This document shows positions 1 to 7,173 of a stretch of 16,940 nucleotides of DNA, piece by piece. Position numbers and translations under genes: made by a program. How positions within the stretch are numbered: the stretch's first letter is position 1; every line of letters begins with the position of its first letter. The notes beneath the pieces are model-generated. The model was given only the letters and a program-made list of their open reading frames with translations, ran no database searches and was not told where the DNA came from. The DNA is from Chitinophaga pinensis (GTDB lineage Bacteria > Bacteroidota > Bacteroidia > Flavobacteriales > Flavobacteriaceae), in the NCBI GenBank assembly GCA_943324925.2, contig CALPNL020000022.1:1-16940 (forward strand), written 5' to 3'.

Positions 1-1198
1 CCCGAATACTTTGAACAACGATTTCCTAAAATACCAAGCCCAAACGTCACCCTACCCACTCGGAATGGAAGTTTCGCACGCCATTGGGTCATACATTTAC
101 GACACCAATAACAAAAAATACTTGGATTTTGTGGCTGGAGTTTCCGCTTGCACACTCGGACATCAACATCCACGGGTGAATAATGCTATCAAAAATCAGT
201 TGGATAAATATTCGCACGTAATGGTTTATGGAGAATATTCTCAAAGTCCCGCTGTAGAATATTGCAAACTTTTAGCCACCCACCTGCCCTTTCCATTAGA
301 AACAACCTATTTGGTCAATTCTGGAACCGAAGCCACAGAAGGTGCATTAAAATTAGCCCGACGAATCACAGGCAGAAGCCAATTAATTTCGTGCCACAAC
401 GCCTATCACGGCAATACCATGGGCTCAATGAGCGTAATGGGATTTGAAGAACGCAAACAAATCTTCCGCCCGTTAGTTCCCGATGTCGAATTTATCACCT
501 TCAATAACGAAGAAGATTTACAAAAAATTACAACAAAAACAGCTGGAATTATCCTCGAAACAATTCAAGGCGGAGCAGGATTTATCCAACCTTACGACGG
601 ATTTCTCAAAAAAATACGCGCCCGTTGCACCGAAGTAGGCGCCATAATGATTCTCGACGAAATCCAACCTGGCTTTGGAAGAACAGGAAAATTATTCGGT
701 TTTCAAAACTACGATGTCGTTCCCGATATTGTAATTATGGGAAAAGGAATGGGAAGCGGAATGCCTGTGGGCGGTTTCACAGCCTCTGAAGAACACATGG
801 ATTTATTAAGCAATAACCCTAAATTAGGGCACATAACCACCTTTGGAGGACACCCTGTAATTGCTGCAGCCTGCCTTGCAACCTTGCAAGAATTAACCGA
901 AACCACCTTAATGTCGGATGCAATTATCAAAGAGAAATTGTTTAGAAAACTCCTAATTCACCCACTAATTAAAGAAGTTCGAGGCGAAGGATTAATGCTT
1001 GCTGCCATGACAGAAAACGCTGAAATTACCACCAAAGTAATTTTGAAATGCCAAGAAAAAGGACTCATTTTATTCTGGTTATTATTCGAAGGTTGCGCCA
1101 TTAGAATCACTCCACCACTAACTATTTCAGAAAGCGAAATTGAAGAAGGATGCGAAATAATTCTTCAAGTTATGGACGAAATCTTAAAAGAAATCTAA
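1..1198 (+). CDS. Class III PLP-dependent aminotransferase (aspartate aminotransferase family), 5' end uncertain
   Basis: A fold-type I, class III aminotransferase of the acetylornithine/GABA/ornithine group; it should move an amino group from an omega- or alpha-amino donor to a keto acid using pyridoxal phosphate in the cytoplasm. The substrate cannot be read from sequence. Numbering from the TTG at 11, visible landmarks are the phosphate-binding SGTEA at 104-108, the family segment LDEIQPGFGRTG with Asp216, the Schiff-base lysine Lys245 in MGKGMG, and TFGGHP at 277-282, so the enzyme looks intact. The first possible start inside the window is a TTG at 11, but the frame stays open to base 1 (reading P-N-T before it), so the true ATG may lie upstream. 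G+C is visibly higher than in the neighbours, with many C-ending codons. It is separated from the next gene by 211 bp containing a stem-loop repeat, so it probably belongs to an upstream unit. Confidence 0.9.
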   Translation, partial: PNTLNNDFLKYQAQTSPYPLGMEVSHAIGSYIYDTNNKKYLDFVAGVSACTLGHQHPRVNNAIKNQLDKYSHVMVYGEYSQSPAVEYCKLLATHLPFPLETTYLVNSGTEATEGALKLARRITGRSQLISCHNAYHGNTMGSMSVMGFEERKQIFRPLVPDVEFITFNNEEDLQKITTKTAGIILETIQGGAGFIQPYDGFLKKIRARCTEVGAIMILDEIQPGFGRTGKLFGFQNYDVVPDIVIMGKGMGSGMPVGGFTASEEHMDLLSNNPKLGHITTFGGHPVIAAACLATLQELTETTLMSDAIIKEKLFRKLLIHPLIKEVRGEGLMLAAMTENAEITTKVILKCQEKGLILFWLLFEGCAIRITPPLTISESEIEEGCEIILQVMDEILKEI

Positions 1199-1210
1199 GT
1201 TTTATTTGAA

Positions 1211-1290
1211 GCTTTTCCTGCTATCATTCCAATCCTTACTATTGCTTCCTCCTGAGCAATAATAAGGGATTTTCCTTTCTATCAGGGCTA
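1211..1290. repeat. Stem-loop repeat element bracketed by direct repeats
   Basis: The arms AATCCTTACTATTGCT (1231-1246) and AGCAATAATAAGGGATT (1255-1271) pair almost throughout, with one bulge and one G-T wobble, around the 8-nt loop TCCTCCTG. The hairpin is framed by a near-identical direct repeat: TTTTCCTGCTATCA at 1213-1226 and TTTTCCTTTCTATCA at 1270-1284, the right copy followed by GGGCTAAAA. Read on the minus strand it begins TTTTAGCCCTGATAG and ends ATAGCAGGAAAAGC. From memory, elements with this outline (a conserved GCCC-GATAG end, a variable hairpin core, an AGCAGGAAA-AGCT end) are scattered in intergenic regions of Flavobacterium; I cannot verify this here. The position just past a stop codon allows a role as a 3'-end structure for the aminotransferase mRNA, but no strong U-tract follows the stem. 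Confidence 0.6.
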
Positions 1291-1409
1291 AAATAATAGG
1301 TTCTAATAGCTCATTTTTTGTTAATTAAATTGTTCACAAAAAAAAGACCTGAATTCCAACATGAGAATTATATTCTTACCTTTATTAAAGGATAAATAAA
1401 CAAAATAGA

Positions 1410-2804
1410 ATGCATATAAGCGACGAAGAAGACGAGTACAAATTATCCTTATCAAAGTTTGAGTCGATGTTGAAAACCAACAAAGTACTCTTTTTTGATT
1501 CTGAAGAATTTGAAGAAATTATCCTTCACTACCTCGATATGGGCAAGCCAGCTTTGGCAAAAAAAGCCTTAAAATTAGCCCTGGAACAACACCCAAGATC
1601 TACCGGATTAAAATTAGTTCAAGTAGAAATGCTGGTTTTTGAAGACAAACTGGATCAAGCTGAAAAGTTGCTAAACGAGTTGTATGCGATTGAACCAACC
1701 AACGAAGAAATATACATTCAAAAAGCCAATATATATTCGAAAAAAGACGACCATGAAAAAGCAGTTGAATTACTTCAAATCGCTTTAAAATATACTGATG
1801 ATTATGCCGATGTCTATAATTTAATTGGAATGGAATATCTTTTCATGGACAAATTAGAATTGGCCAAAGAAAATTTTATAAAGTGTTTAGAGGAAGATAC
1901 CGAAGATCAAGCTGCATTATATAATGTGGTTTATTGCTTTGAATTTTTAGATAAAAACGAGGAAGCAATTGAATATTTAACTAAATACACTGACAAAAAT
2001 CCTTACAGTGAAATTGCATGGCATCAAATTGGAAGGTTAAATTACGGTTTGAAAAAATACGAAGCAGCACTTCGCGCTTTTGAATACGCTACTTTAATTG
2101 ACGATGAATTCCTGGGTGCCTACATGGAAAAAGCAAAGGCCTACGAAAGACTCAAAATGTATGAAGAAGCCATTGAAAGTTACACACGAACAATCGAATT
2201 AGACGAAGCCACTTCTTATGCTTTACTTAGAATGGGTAAATGTTATGAGAAATTAGGAAAAAAAGCGCTAGCAATAAAATATTTCAATAAAACAGTTCAC
2301 GAAGATCCTTTATTAGATAAGGGTTGGATTGCCATAACTGATTTTTATGTTCGTCAAAAGAAATTTGAAAAAGCACTTTACTTTGTAAATAAAGCATTGA
2401 ATATCGACAATCAAAATCGTTTTTACTGGAAGCGTTTTGCAGCCATCAATAAGGAATTAAATTTATTTGAAGAAGCTGAATTTGGTTATAGAAAAGCAGT
2501 GGAATTTGGAGATTACCAATTGGATACTTGGTTGTTTTGGGTTGACATTCTTCAATATTTAGGGGAATTTGAAAGCGCAATTCACACTTTATTGCAGGCT
2601 TCTGAATATTTCCCAGAAGAATATGAAGTAGAATATCGATTGGCGGGATTGTATTTTATGATTCACGATGATTCCAAAGCAAAATTCCATTTAAGCAACG
2701 GACTTCGATTGAGTTTCAGTAATAAAACTATCCTTGAAGAATTATTTCCTGTGGTTTGGGCCCGTAAAATGGTACAAAACGCAATCAATAAATGTTCAAA
2801 ATAA
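1410..2804 (+). CDS. Cytoplasmic tetratricopeptide repeat (TPR) protein
   Basis: A 464-residue all-helical protein made of roughly ten to eleven TPR units, a protein-interaction scaffold; no catalytic domain is visible. Repeats can be followed from about residue 40 almost to the C-terminus by the usual pattern (a helix A with small residues, a helix B rich in Ala/Tyr, and a turn Pro between units), for example near EQHPRSTGLKLV, AIEPTNEEIYIQKANIYSKK and IELDEATSYALLRMGKCYEK. The N-terminus is acidic (MHISDEEDEY) and has no signal peptide, so a cytoplasmic location is expected. The start ATG at 1410 follows an A-rich stretch with no clear Shine-Dalgarno, normal for this phylum. Only 7 bp separate its stop from aroE, so the two are very likely co-transcribed. 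Its partner is unknown; I recall this gene next to aroE and a DUF349 gene in other flavobacteria, which suggests a housekeeping role. Confidence 0.85.
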   Translation: MHISDEEDEYKLSLSKFESMLKTNKVLFFDSEEFEEIILHYLDMGKPALAKKALKLALEQHPRSTGLKLVQVEMLVFEDKLDQAEKLLNELYAIEPTNEEIYIQKANIYSKKDDHEKAVELLQIALKYTDDYADVYNLIGMEYLFMDKLELAKENFIKCLEEDTEDQAALYNVVYCFEFLDKNEEAIEYLTKYTDKNPYSEIAWHQIGRLNYGLKKYEAALRAFEYATLIDDEFLGAYMEKAKAYERLKMYEEAIESYTRTIELDEATSYALLRMGKCYEKLGKKALAIKYFNKTVHEDPLLDKGWIAITDFYVRQKKFEKALYFVNKALNIDNQNRFYWKRFAAINKELNLFEEAEFGYRKAVEFGDYQLDTWLFWVDILQYLGEFESAIHTLLQASEYFPEEYEVEYRLAGLYFMIHDDSKAKFHLSNGLRLSFSNKTILEELFPVVWARKMVQNAINKCSK

Positions 2805-2811
2805 TTATTGA

Positions 2812-3552
2812 ATGGCAAAACACCAATTTGGATTAGTTGGAAAGAATATCAGTTATTCTTTTTCGAAAGGTTATTTTGGTGAAAAATTTCAAAAGCTAAA
2901 TATAGTAGACTATTCCTATGAAAATTTTGATATACAAAACATTGAAGAATTCCGTGATTTCATAAACCAAAATCCAAATGTTTCTGGACTCAATGTTACC
3001 ATTCCTTATAAAGAAACAATCCTACCGTATTTAGATAAATTGTCAAAAAGAGCAGCAGAAATTGGTGCGGTAAATACAATTAAAATAACAAAATCAGGAA
3101 AATTAAAAGGCTACAATACAGATTATTTAGGCTTTAAAAAATCACTTGAACCTTTGCTAAACTCCAATCATAAAAAAGCACTTATTTTAGGAACAGGTGG
3201 TGCGTCCAAAGCAGTTGCTTATGCATTAAAGCATTTAGGAATTCCGTTTTTGTATGTTTCTAGAACCGCAACTGGAGAGACAATTAGCTACCTTCAATTG
3301 GATGAAAAAACCTTTAAGGAGTTCCAAATAATCGTGAATTGCACTCCTGTAGGCACTTTCCCGAATACCCATTTATATCCAGATATTCCTTACGAATATT
3401 TTACCAAGAACCATATCGCATTTGATTTAATCTACAATCCCGAGGAAACAATGTTTCTAAAAAATGCTAAGAAAAAAGGAGCAATTATAAAAAACGGATT
3501 GGAAATGTTAGCGCTACAAGCTGAAAAATCTTGGGATATTTGGGGTAAATAA
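2812..3552 (+). CDS. aroE: Shikimate dehydrogenase (NADP+)
   Basis: Catalyses the NADPH-dependent reduction of 3-dehydroshikimate to shikimate, the fourth step of chorismate and aromatic amino-acid synthesis, in the cytoplasm. The substrate-binding N-terminal domain carries the Ser motif SYSFSKGYF (14-22), the catalytic lysine in NVTIPYK (Lys67) and the paired aspartate in GYNTD (Asp104). The Rossmann domain follows with the glycine loop GTGGASKA (127-134) and VSRT (149-152), the segment where NADP phosphate is read. The C-terminal NGLEML and Gln236 complete the family signature. At 246 residues it is slightly shorter than the E. coli enzyme but all key residues are present. The ATG at 2812 comes 7 bp after the TPR stop; a 138-bp gap with its own candidate promoter precedes the DUF349 gene. 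Confidence 0.96.
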   Translation: MAKHQFGLVGKNISYSFSKGYFGEKFQKLNIVDYSYENFDIQNIEEFRDFINQNPNVSGLNVTIPYKETILPYLDKLSKRAAEIGAVNTIKITKSGKLKGYNTDYLGFKKSLEPLLNSNHKKALILGTGGASKAVAYALKHLGIPFLYVSRTATGETISYLQLDEKTFKEFQIIVNCTPVGTFPNTHLYPDIPYEYFTKNHIAFDLIYNPEETMFLKNAKKKGAIIKNGLEMLALQAEKSWDIWGK

Positions 3553-3622
3553 TCCCAGAAATTAGAATCTATCAAAATAATCTACTATTTAAAATAAAAA
3601 AGAGTTTAAATGTCAAAAAATC

Positions 3623-3654
3623 TTTGAATTTTGATTGGTGTTTTGCTATCTTTC
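3623..3654 (+). promoter_or_regulatory. Candidate housekeeping promoter for the DUF349 gene
   Basis: A -33-like TTTG at 3623-3626 and a -7-like TATCTTTC at 3647-3654 (one mismatch to TAnnTTTG) are separated by 20 nt, close to the spacing of Bacteroidota primary sigma-factor promoters. It lies 36 bp before the ATG at 3691, in the 138-bp gap after aroE. No operator dyad like those at the cbb3 genes is seen here. Confidence 0.45.
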
Positions 3655-3690
3655 GAGCTTTAAATAATATGAACCTTAAACATTTTAAAA

Positions 3691-5676
3691 ATGTTAGAAG
3701 AAAAGAATGATAACCTGTCAATAGAGTTAAACGAGACAGATGGAAGTGTAGAAAACGAATCGCAAGAAGTGATTCAAATAGAAACTCAGGAAGTTGAAGA
3801 AACTCCAACAGACATTATTATTGAGGTAGTAAATGAAGTTGGTGAAGAAGCTACTGCTGAAACAAGTGATGCAATTACAGCTATTGAAAATGAAAATGCG
3901 GCTGAAAATGAAGATGAGACACTAAAAGAACGTCACGAAATTCCAATGCTGGATTACGAATCATTGTCAATGGAAGAATTAATCGCGGAGTTGGAAAAGC
4001 TAAGCGAGATTGAGAAAATAATGTCTGTTAAAGACCATGTTGAAGAAATTAAAAATTCTTTTTTATCAAAATACTATCATTTTTTAGACGAAAAAAAAGA
4101 GGAGTATATTGCCCAAAATCCAGATTCAAAAGAGGAATTTCAATATCATTACCCTTTAAAATCTAAATTCGATCAATTGTATTCTGCTTATCGAGATAAA
4201 AAGAATGCCCACTTTAAAAACTTACAAAATAATTTAAAAAATAATCTAGAAGTTCGATTGGCAATTGTTGAAGAATTAAAAGAGCTAATTAATCCTCAAG
4301 AAAATATTAAAGACACCCTAAAACATTTTAACGAATTAAGAGAGCGTTGGAAAAATGCCGGTGCTATTCCAAAAGACAAATACAACCACGTTTGGAATAA
4401 TTACCATTTCCATGTTGAAAATTTCTACGACTATTTACACTTGGATCGTGAAGCGAGAGACCTTGATTTTAAACATAATTTGGACCAAAAACTGAAAATA
4501 ATTTCACGAGTAGAAGCCTTGGTTAGTGAAACCGATGTAAATAAAGCTTTTCGTGAATTACAAGATTTACACAAGATTTGGAAAGAGGATATTGGTCCTG
4601 TTTCCAGAGATCATAGGGAGGAGATTTGGAATCGTTTTAGCGAGTTAACCAAACAAATGCATGATAAACGAGAATTGTTATTTGAAGCCCAACGTGGAAC
4701 TGAAAAAGAAAATTTAGAACGTAAAAAAAATATCATTGCTCAAATTGAAGTTTTAGCAACCGAAAAAGTGAATGCGCACGGCCAATGGCAATCACAAATA
4801 GATAAAGTTGAAGCGTTAAGAACAGCATTTTTTGCAACGGGTAAGGTTCCAGCAGATGTGAACGAGAGTACCTGGAACGAATTTAAAACTGCAGTTCGTA
4901 ATTTTAATACCTTTAAAAATTCATTTTATAAGGATATTAAAAAAGAACAACAGGATAATTTAAATAAGAAAATGGAATTAGTTGCTCGAGCAAAAGCCCT
5001 TCAGTCTAGTGAAGATTTTGCAACAACTACCCCATTAATGAAGCAAATTCAAGAAGAATGGAAAATGGTTGGACACGTTCCAAGAAAATATTCAGATTCT
5101 ATTTGGGCAGAATTTAAAACCGCATGCAACCATTATTTTGAAGTTTTAAAAGCTCAAAAAAATGAAGCCAATTCCGAAGAAGTAGAATCGTTTGAGAAGA
5201 AGAAAGCTTACTTAGAACAACTTAGAGAATTCCAATTAATAGGCGAACACAAAGCCGACTTAGATGCTATTAAATTACACATTGAAAATTGGAAAGGCCT
5301 AGGGAAAGTCCCTTTTGCAAGACGTCATATTGAAGGAAAATTCAATAAAATATTGGATGCTTTATTTGAAAAATTAAGCTTAAGCAAAAAGGAAACTGAG
5401 ATGGTACGTTTCTCCAATAGAGTTGGAAATTTATCTGAATCGAATGATACTCGCAAATTGGAAAATGAAAAGATATTCATCATGAGAAAAATTGATGAAG
5501 TTCAAAATGAAATCTTCCAATTAGAGAACAATATTCAGTTTTTTACGAACACTAAAAACGCAAAAAAAGAAAATTCAATTGTATTGGAAGTAAGAAAAAA
5601 TATAGCAGTTCAAAAAGAAACGTTAGAAGTTTGGAAAGAAAAACTAAAGCAAATTAGAAATATAAATATTGAGTAA
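3691..5676 (+). CDS. DUF349 repeat protein with acidic N-terminus and C-terminal coiled coil
   Basis: A 661-residue cytoplasmic, highly charged helical protein of unknown function. Residues 1 to about 80 are a low-complexity Glu/Asp/Asn/Thr-rich tail that is probably disordered. Five DUF349 units follow, recognisable by an aromatic-x3-Gly-x-(I/V/P) core and a second Trp or Phe about 15 residues on: Trp220 (RWKNAGAIP), Trp297 (IWKEDIGPV), Phe380 (FFATGKVP), Trp457 (EWKMVGHVP) and Trp534 (NWKGLGKVP). The spacing is 77, 83, 77 and 77 residues. Unit three has Phe in place of the first Trp. The last ~80 residues form a probable coiled coil. There is no signal peptide or membrane segment. It ends just before a strong terminator, closing the TPR-aroE-DUF349 group. 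Which process it serves cannot be read from sequence. Confidence 0.88.
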   Translation: MLEEKNDNLSIELNETDGSVENESQEVIQIETQEVEETPTDIIIEVVNEVGEEATAETSDAITAIENENAAENEDETLKERHEIPMLDYESLSMEELIAELEKLSEIEKIMSVKDHVEEIKNSFLSKYYHFLDEKKEEYIAQNPDSKEEFQYHYPLKSKFDQLYSAYRDKKNAHFKNLQNNLKNNLEVRLAIVEELKELINPQENIKDTLKHFNELRERWKNAGAIPKDKYNHVWNNYHFHVENFYDYLHLDREARDLDFKHNLDQKLKIISRVEALVSETDVNKAFRELQDLHKIWKEDIGPVSRDHREEIWNRFSELTKQMHDKRELLFEAQRGTEKENLERKKNIIAQIEVLATEKVNAHGQWQSQIDKVEALRTAFFATGKVPADVNESTWNEFKTAVRNFNTFKNSFYKDIKKEQQDNLNKKMELVARAKALQSSEDFATTTPLMKQIQEEWKMVGHVPRKYSDSIWAEFKTACNHYFEVLKAQKNEANSEEVESFEKKKAYLEQLREFQLIGEHKADLDAIKLHIENWKGLGKVPFARRHIEGKFNKILDALFEKLSLSKKETEMVRFSNRVGNLSESNDTRKLENEKIFIMRKIDEVQNEIFQLENNIQFFTNTKNAKKENSIVLEVRKNIAVQKETLEVWKEKLKQIRNINIE

Positions 5677-5695
5677 ACTACACTACTAAATACAC

Positions 5696-5725
5696 AAAAA
5701 AACCTCGTAATTCGAGGTTTTTTTT
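5696..5725 (+). terminator. Rho-independent terminator after the DUF349 gene
   Basis: Perfect stem AACCTCG (5701-5707) and CGAGGTT (5713-5719) around the loop TAATT, extended by an upstream A-run and followed by eight or more T residues. It begins about 20 bp after the stop at 5676. The A-run before the stem makes it potentially bidirectional, but no minus-strand gene ends here. Confidence 0.9.
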
Positions 5726-5741
5726 ATGGAATAATTTAAAT

Positions 5742-5755
5742 ATGATATTTATCAT
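5742..5755. promoter_or_regulatory. Fnr/Crp-type operator upstream of hemN
   Basis: The 14-mer ATGATATTTATCAT is a perfect 6+6 inverted repeat around a TT centre. It has the TGA-N6-TCA geometry of Fnr/Crp-family sites. Near-identical dyads occur at 13370-13383 and 15877-15890. Exactly 22 nt separate it from the -7 box TACATTTG, placing its centre close to -41.5, the class II activation position. The likely binder is the Fnr-like protein encoded at 15931-16611; that link is inference. Confidence 0.75.
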
Positions 5756-5777
5756 TTTCGATCAGGTAAAGTGAATC

Positions 5778-5785
5778 TACATTTG
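5778..5785 (+). promoter_or_regulatory. -7 box of the hemN promoter
   Basis: TACATTTG matches the Bacteroidota -7 consensus TAnnTTTG exactly. It lies 23 bp before the hemN ATG, giving a leader of roughly 18-20 nt. No TTTG -33 element is present at the expected distance, which fits a promoter that depends on an activator bound at the dyad upstream. Confidence 0.65.
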
Positions 5786-5808
5786 AAGTATAATTTAAAA
5801 TAATACTA

Positions 5809-7173
5809 ATGAATACTATACTTCTTCATAAATATAATGTTCCAGGACCTAGATATACAAGCTATCCAACCGTTCCTTATTGGGATGAAAAGAAATTCAA
5901 TAGGGAAATTTGGATTGAAAAATTAAAAAGCTCCTTTGTAGAAAGTAACACAAAAGAAGGAATTAGCTTATACATACATTTGCCATTTTGCGAAAGCCTT
6001 TGTACGTTTTGTGGATGTAATAAGAGAATTACAAAAAATCATTCTGTCGAAAATCCCTACATCAAAGCATTATTAAAAGAATGGGCTCTTTATTGCAAAA
6101 TATTGGAAGAAAAACCAATTATTAAAGAAATTCATTTAGGAGGTGGTACGCCAACATTTTTTACTCCTGAAAACCTAGAAAATCTAATAAATGGTTTATT
6201 TATAAATGCAGAAAAAGCTCAGGGTTTTGAATTTAGCTTTGAAGGACATCCTAATAATACCAGCAAAGAGCATTTACAAAAATTATATGAATTGGGATTC
6301 AGAAGAGTAAGTTTTGGGGTTCAAGATTATTCAGAAAAGGTGCAAAAAGCAATTCATAGAGAACAACCCTTTATAAATGTTGCAAAAGTTACTTTATGGG
6401 CGCGTGAAATTGGTTATACTTCAATAGGACACGATATTATTTTTGGTTTACCATTTCAAGAAGCAAAAGAGGTAGTTGACACTATTGAAAAGACAAAATC
6501 ACTACAACCCGACAGACTAGCATTTTATAGTTATGCCCATGTGCCTTGGATAAAAGGAAACGGGCAACGTGGATTTAAAGATGAAGATATCCCTAAGGAC
6601 CATCAAAAAAGGTTATTGTATGAAATAGGAAAAAAATCATTGTTTGAAAATGGTTATTACGAAATTGGCATGGATCATTTTGCACTTAAAAATGATTCAT
6701 TATATAAAGCCTTTGAAAATGGCGAATTACATCGAAATTTTATGGGTTACAGCTCTTCAAAAACTCAATTAATGATAGGATTGGGAGTTTCATCAATAAG
6801 TGATAGCTGGTACAGTTTTGCTCAAAATACAAAGAATCTAGAGGAATATTATGAGCTATTAGAAAAGGACAATTTACCTATTTATCGTGGCCATTTATTA
6901 ACTTCCAAAGACCTTGTCATTCGAAAACACATTTTAAATTTAATGTGCCTATTTGAAACATCATGGGATAATTCGGAAGACTATTTTGAAGAAATTCATT
7001 CTGTTAAGACAGATTTGGTAGAAATGGAAAAGGATGGATTAATCAAAATTGAAGTTACTAAATTAACTGTTAATGAAGCAGGAAAACCATTTGTAAGAAA
7101 TATATGTATGGCGTTTGATCTCAGGTTGAAACGAAATGCGCCAAATACACAATTGTTCTCTATGACAGTGTAA
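5809..7173 (+). CDS. hemN: Oxygen-independent coproporphyrinogen III oxidase (radical SAM)
   Basis: Converts coproporphyrinogen III to protoporphyrinogen IX without oxygen, by two radical-SAM decarboxylations, so that haem can be made at low oxygen; cytoplasmic. The radical-SAM cluster motif is C61-x3-C65-x2-C68 followed by Cys70 (CESLCTFCGC), preceded by Tyr55, close to the arrangement of E. coli HemN (Cys62/66/69/71 and Tyr56). GGGTP at 111-115 is the SAM-binding glycine motif and Glu145 in EGHPNN follows. The CGCNK extension separates true HemN from HemW-like proteins. At 454 residues it is full length with the C-terminal HemN domain. Its promoter carries the same dyad and spacing as the cbb3 genes, so it probably supplies haem for the oxidase. 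Its stop codon directly abuts that of the convergent membrane-protein gene. Confidence 0.96.
   Translation: MNTILLHKYNVPGPRYTSYPTVPYWDEKKFNREIWIEKLKSSFVESNTKEGISLYIHLPFCESLCTFCGCNKRITKNHSVENPYIKALLKEWALYCKILEEKPIIKEIHLGGGTPTFFTPENLENLINGLFINAEKAQGFEFSFEGHPNNTSKEHLQKLYELGFRRVSFGVQDYSEKVQKAIHREQPFINVAKVTLWAREIGYTSIGHDIIFGLPFQEAKEVVDTIEKTKSLQPDRLAFYSYAHVPWIKGNGQRGFKDEDIPKDHQKRLLYEIGKKSLFENGYYEIGMDHFALKNDSLYKAFENGELHRNFMGYSSSKTQLMIGLGVSSISDSWYSFAQNTKNLEEYYELLEKDNLPIYRGHLLTSKDLVIRKHILNLMCLFETSWDNSEDYFEEIHSVKTDLVEMEKDGLIKIEVTKLTVNEAGKPFVRNICMAFDLRLKRNAPNTQLFSMTV

Noticed and set aside
1377..1384. TACCTTTA as a -7 box for the TPR gene
   Set aside because: One mismatch to TAnnTTTG and no TTTG at the right distance upstream; I could not support a promoter in the 1291-1409 stretch.
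3572..3808. Open frame of 78 codons on the minus strand across the aroE-DUF349 gap
   Set aside because: It overlaps the acidic 5' end of the DUF349 gene in antisense, is Leu/Phe-rich as expected from reversed Glu/Lys codons, and has no recognisable domain or promoter.
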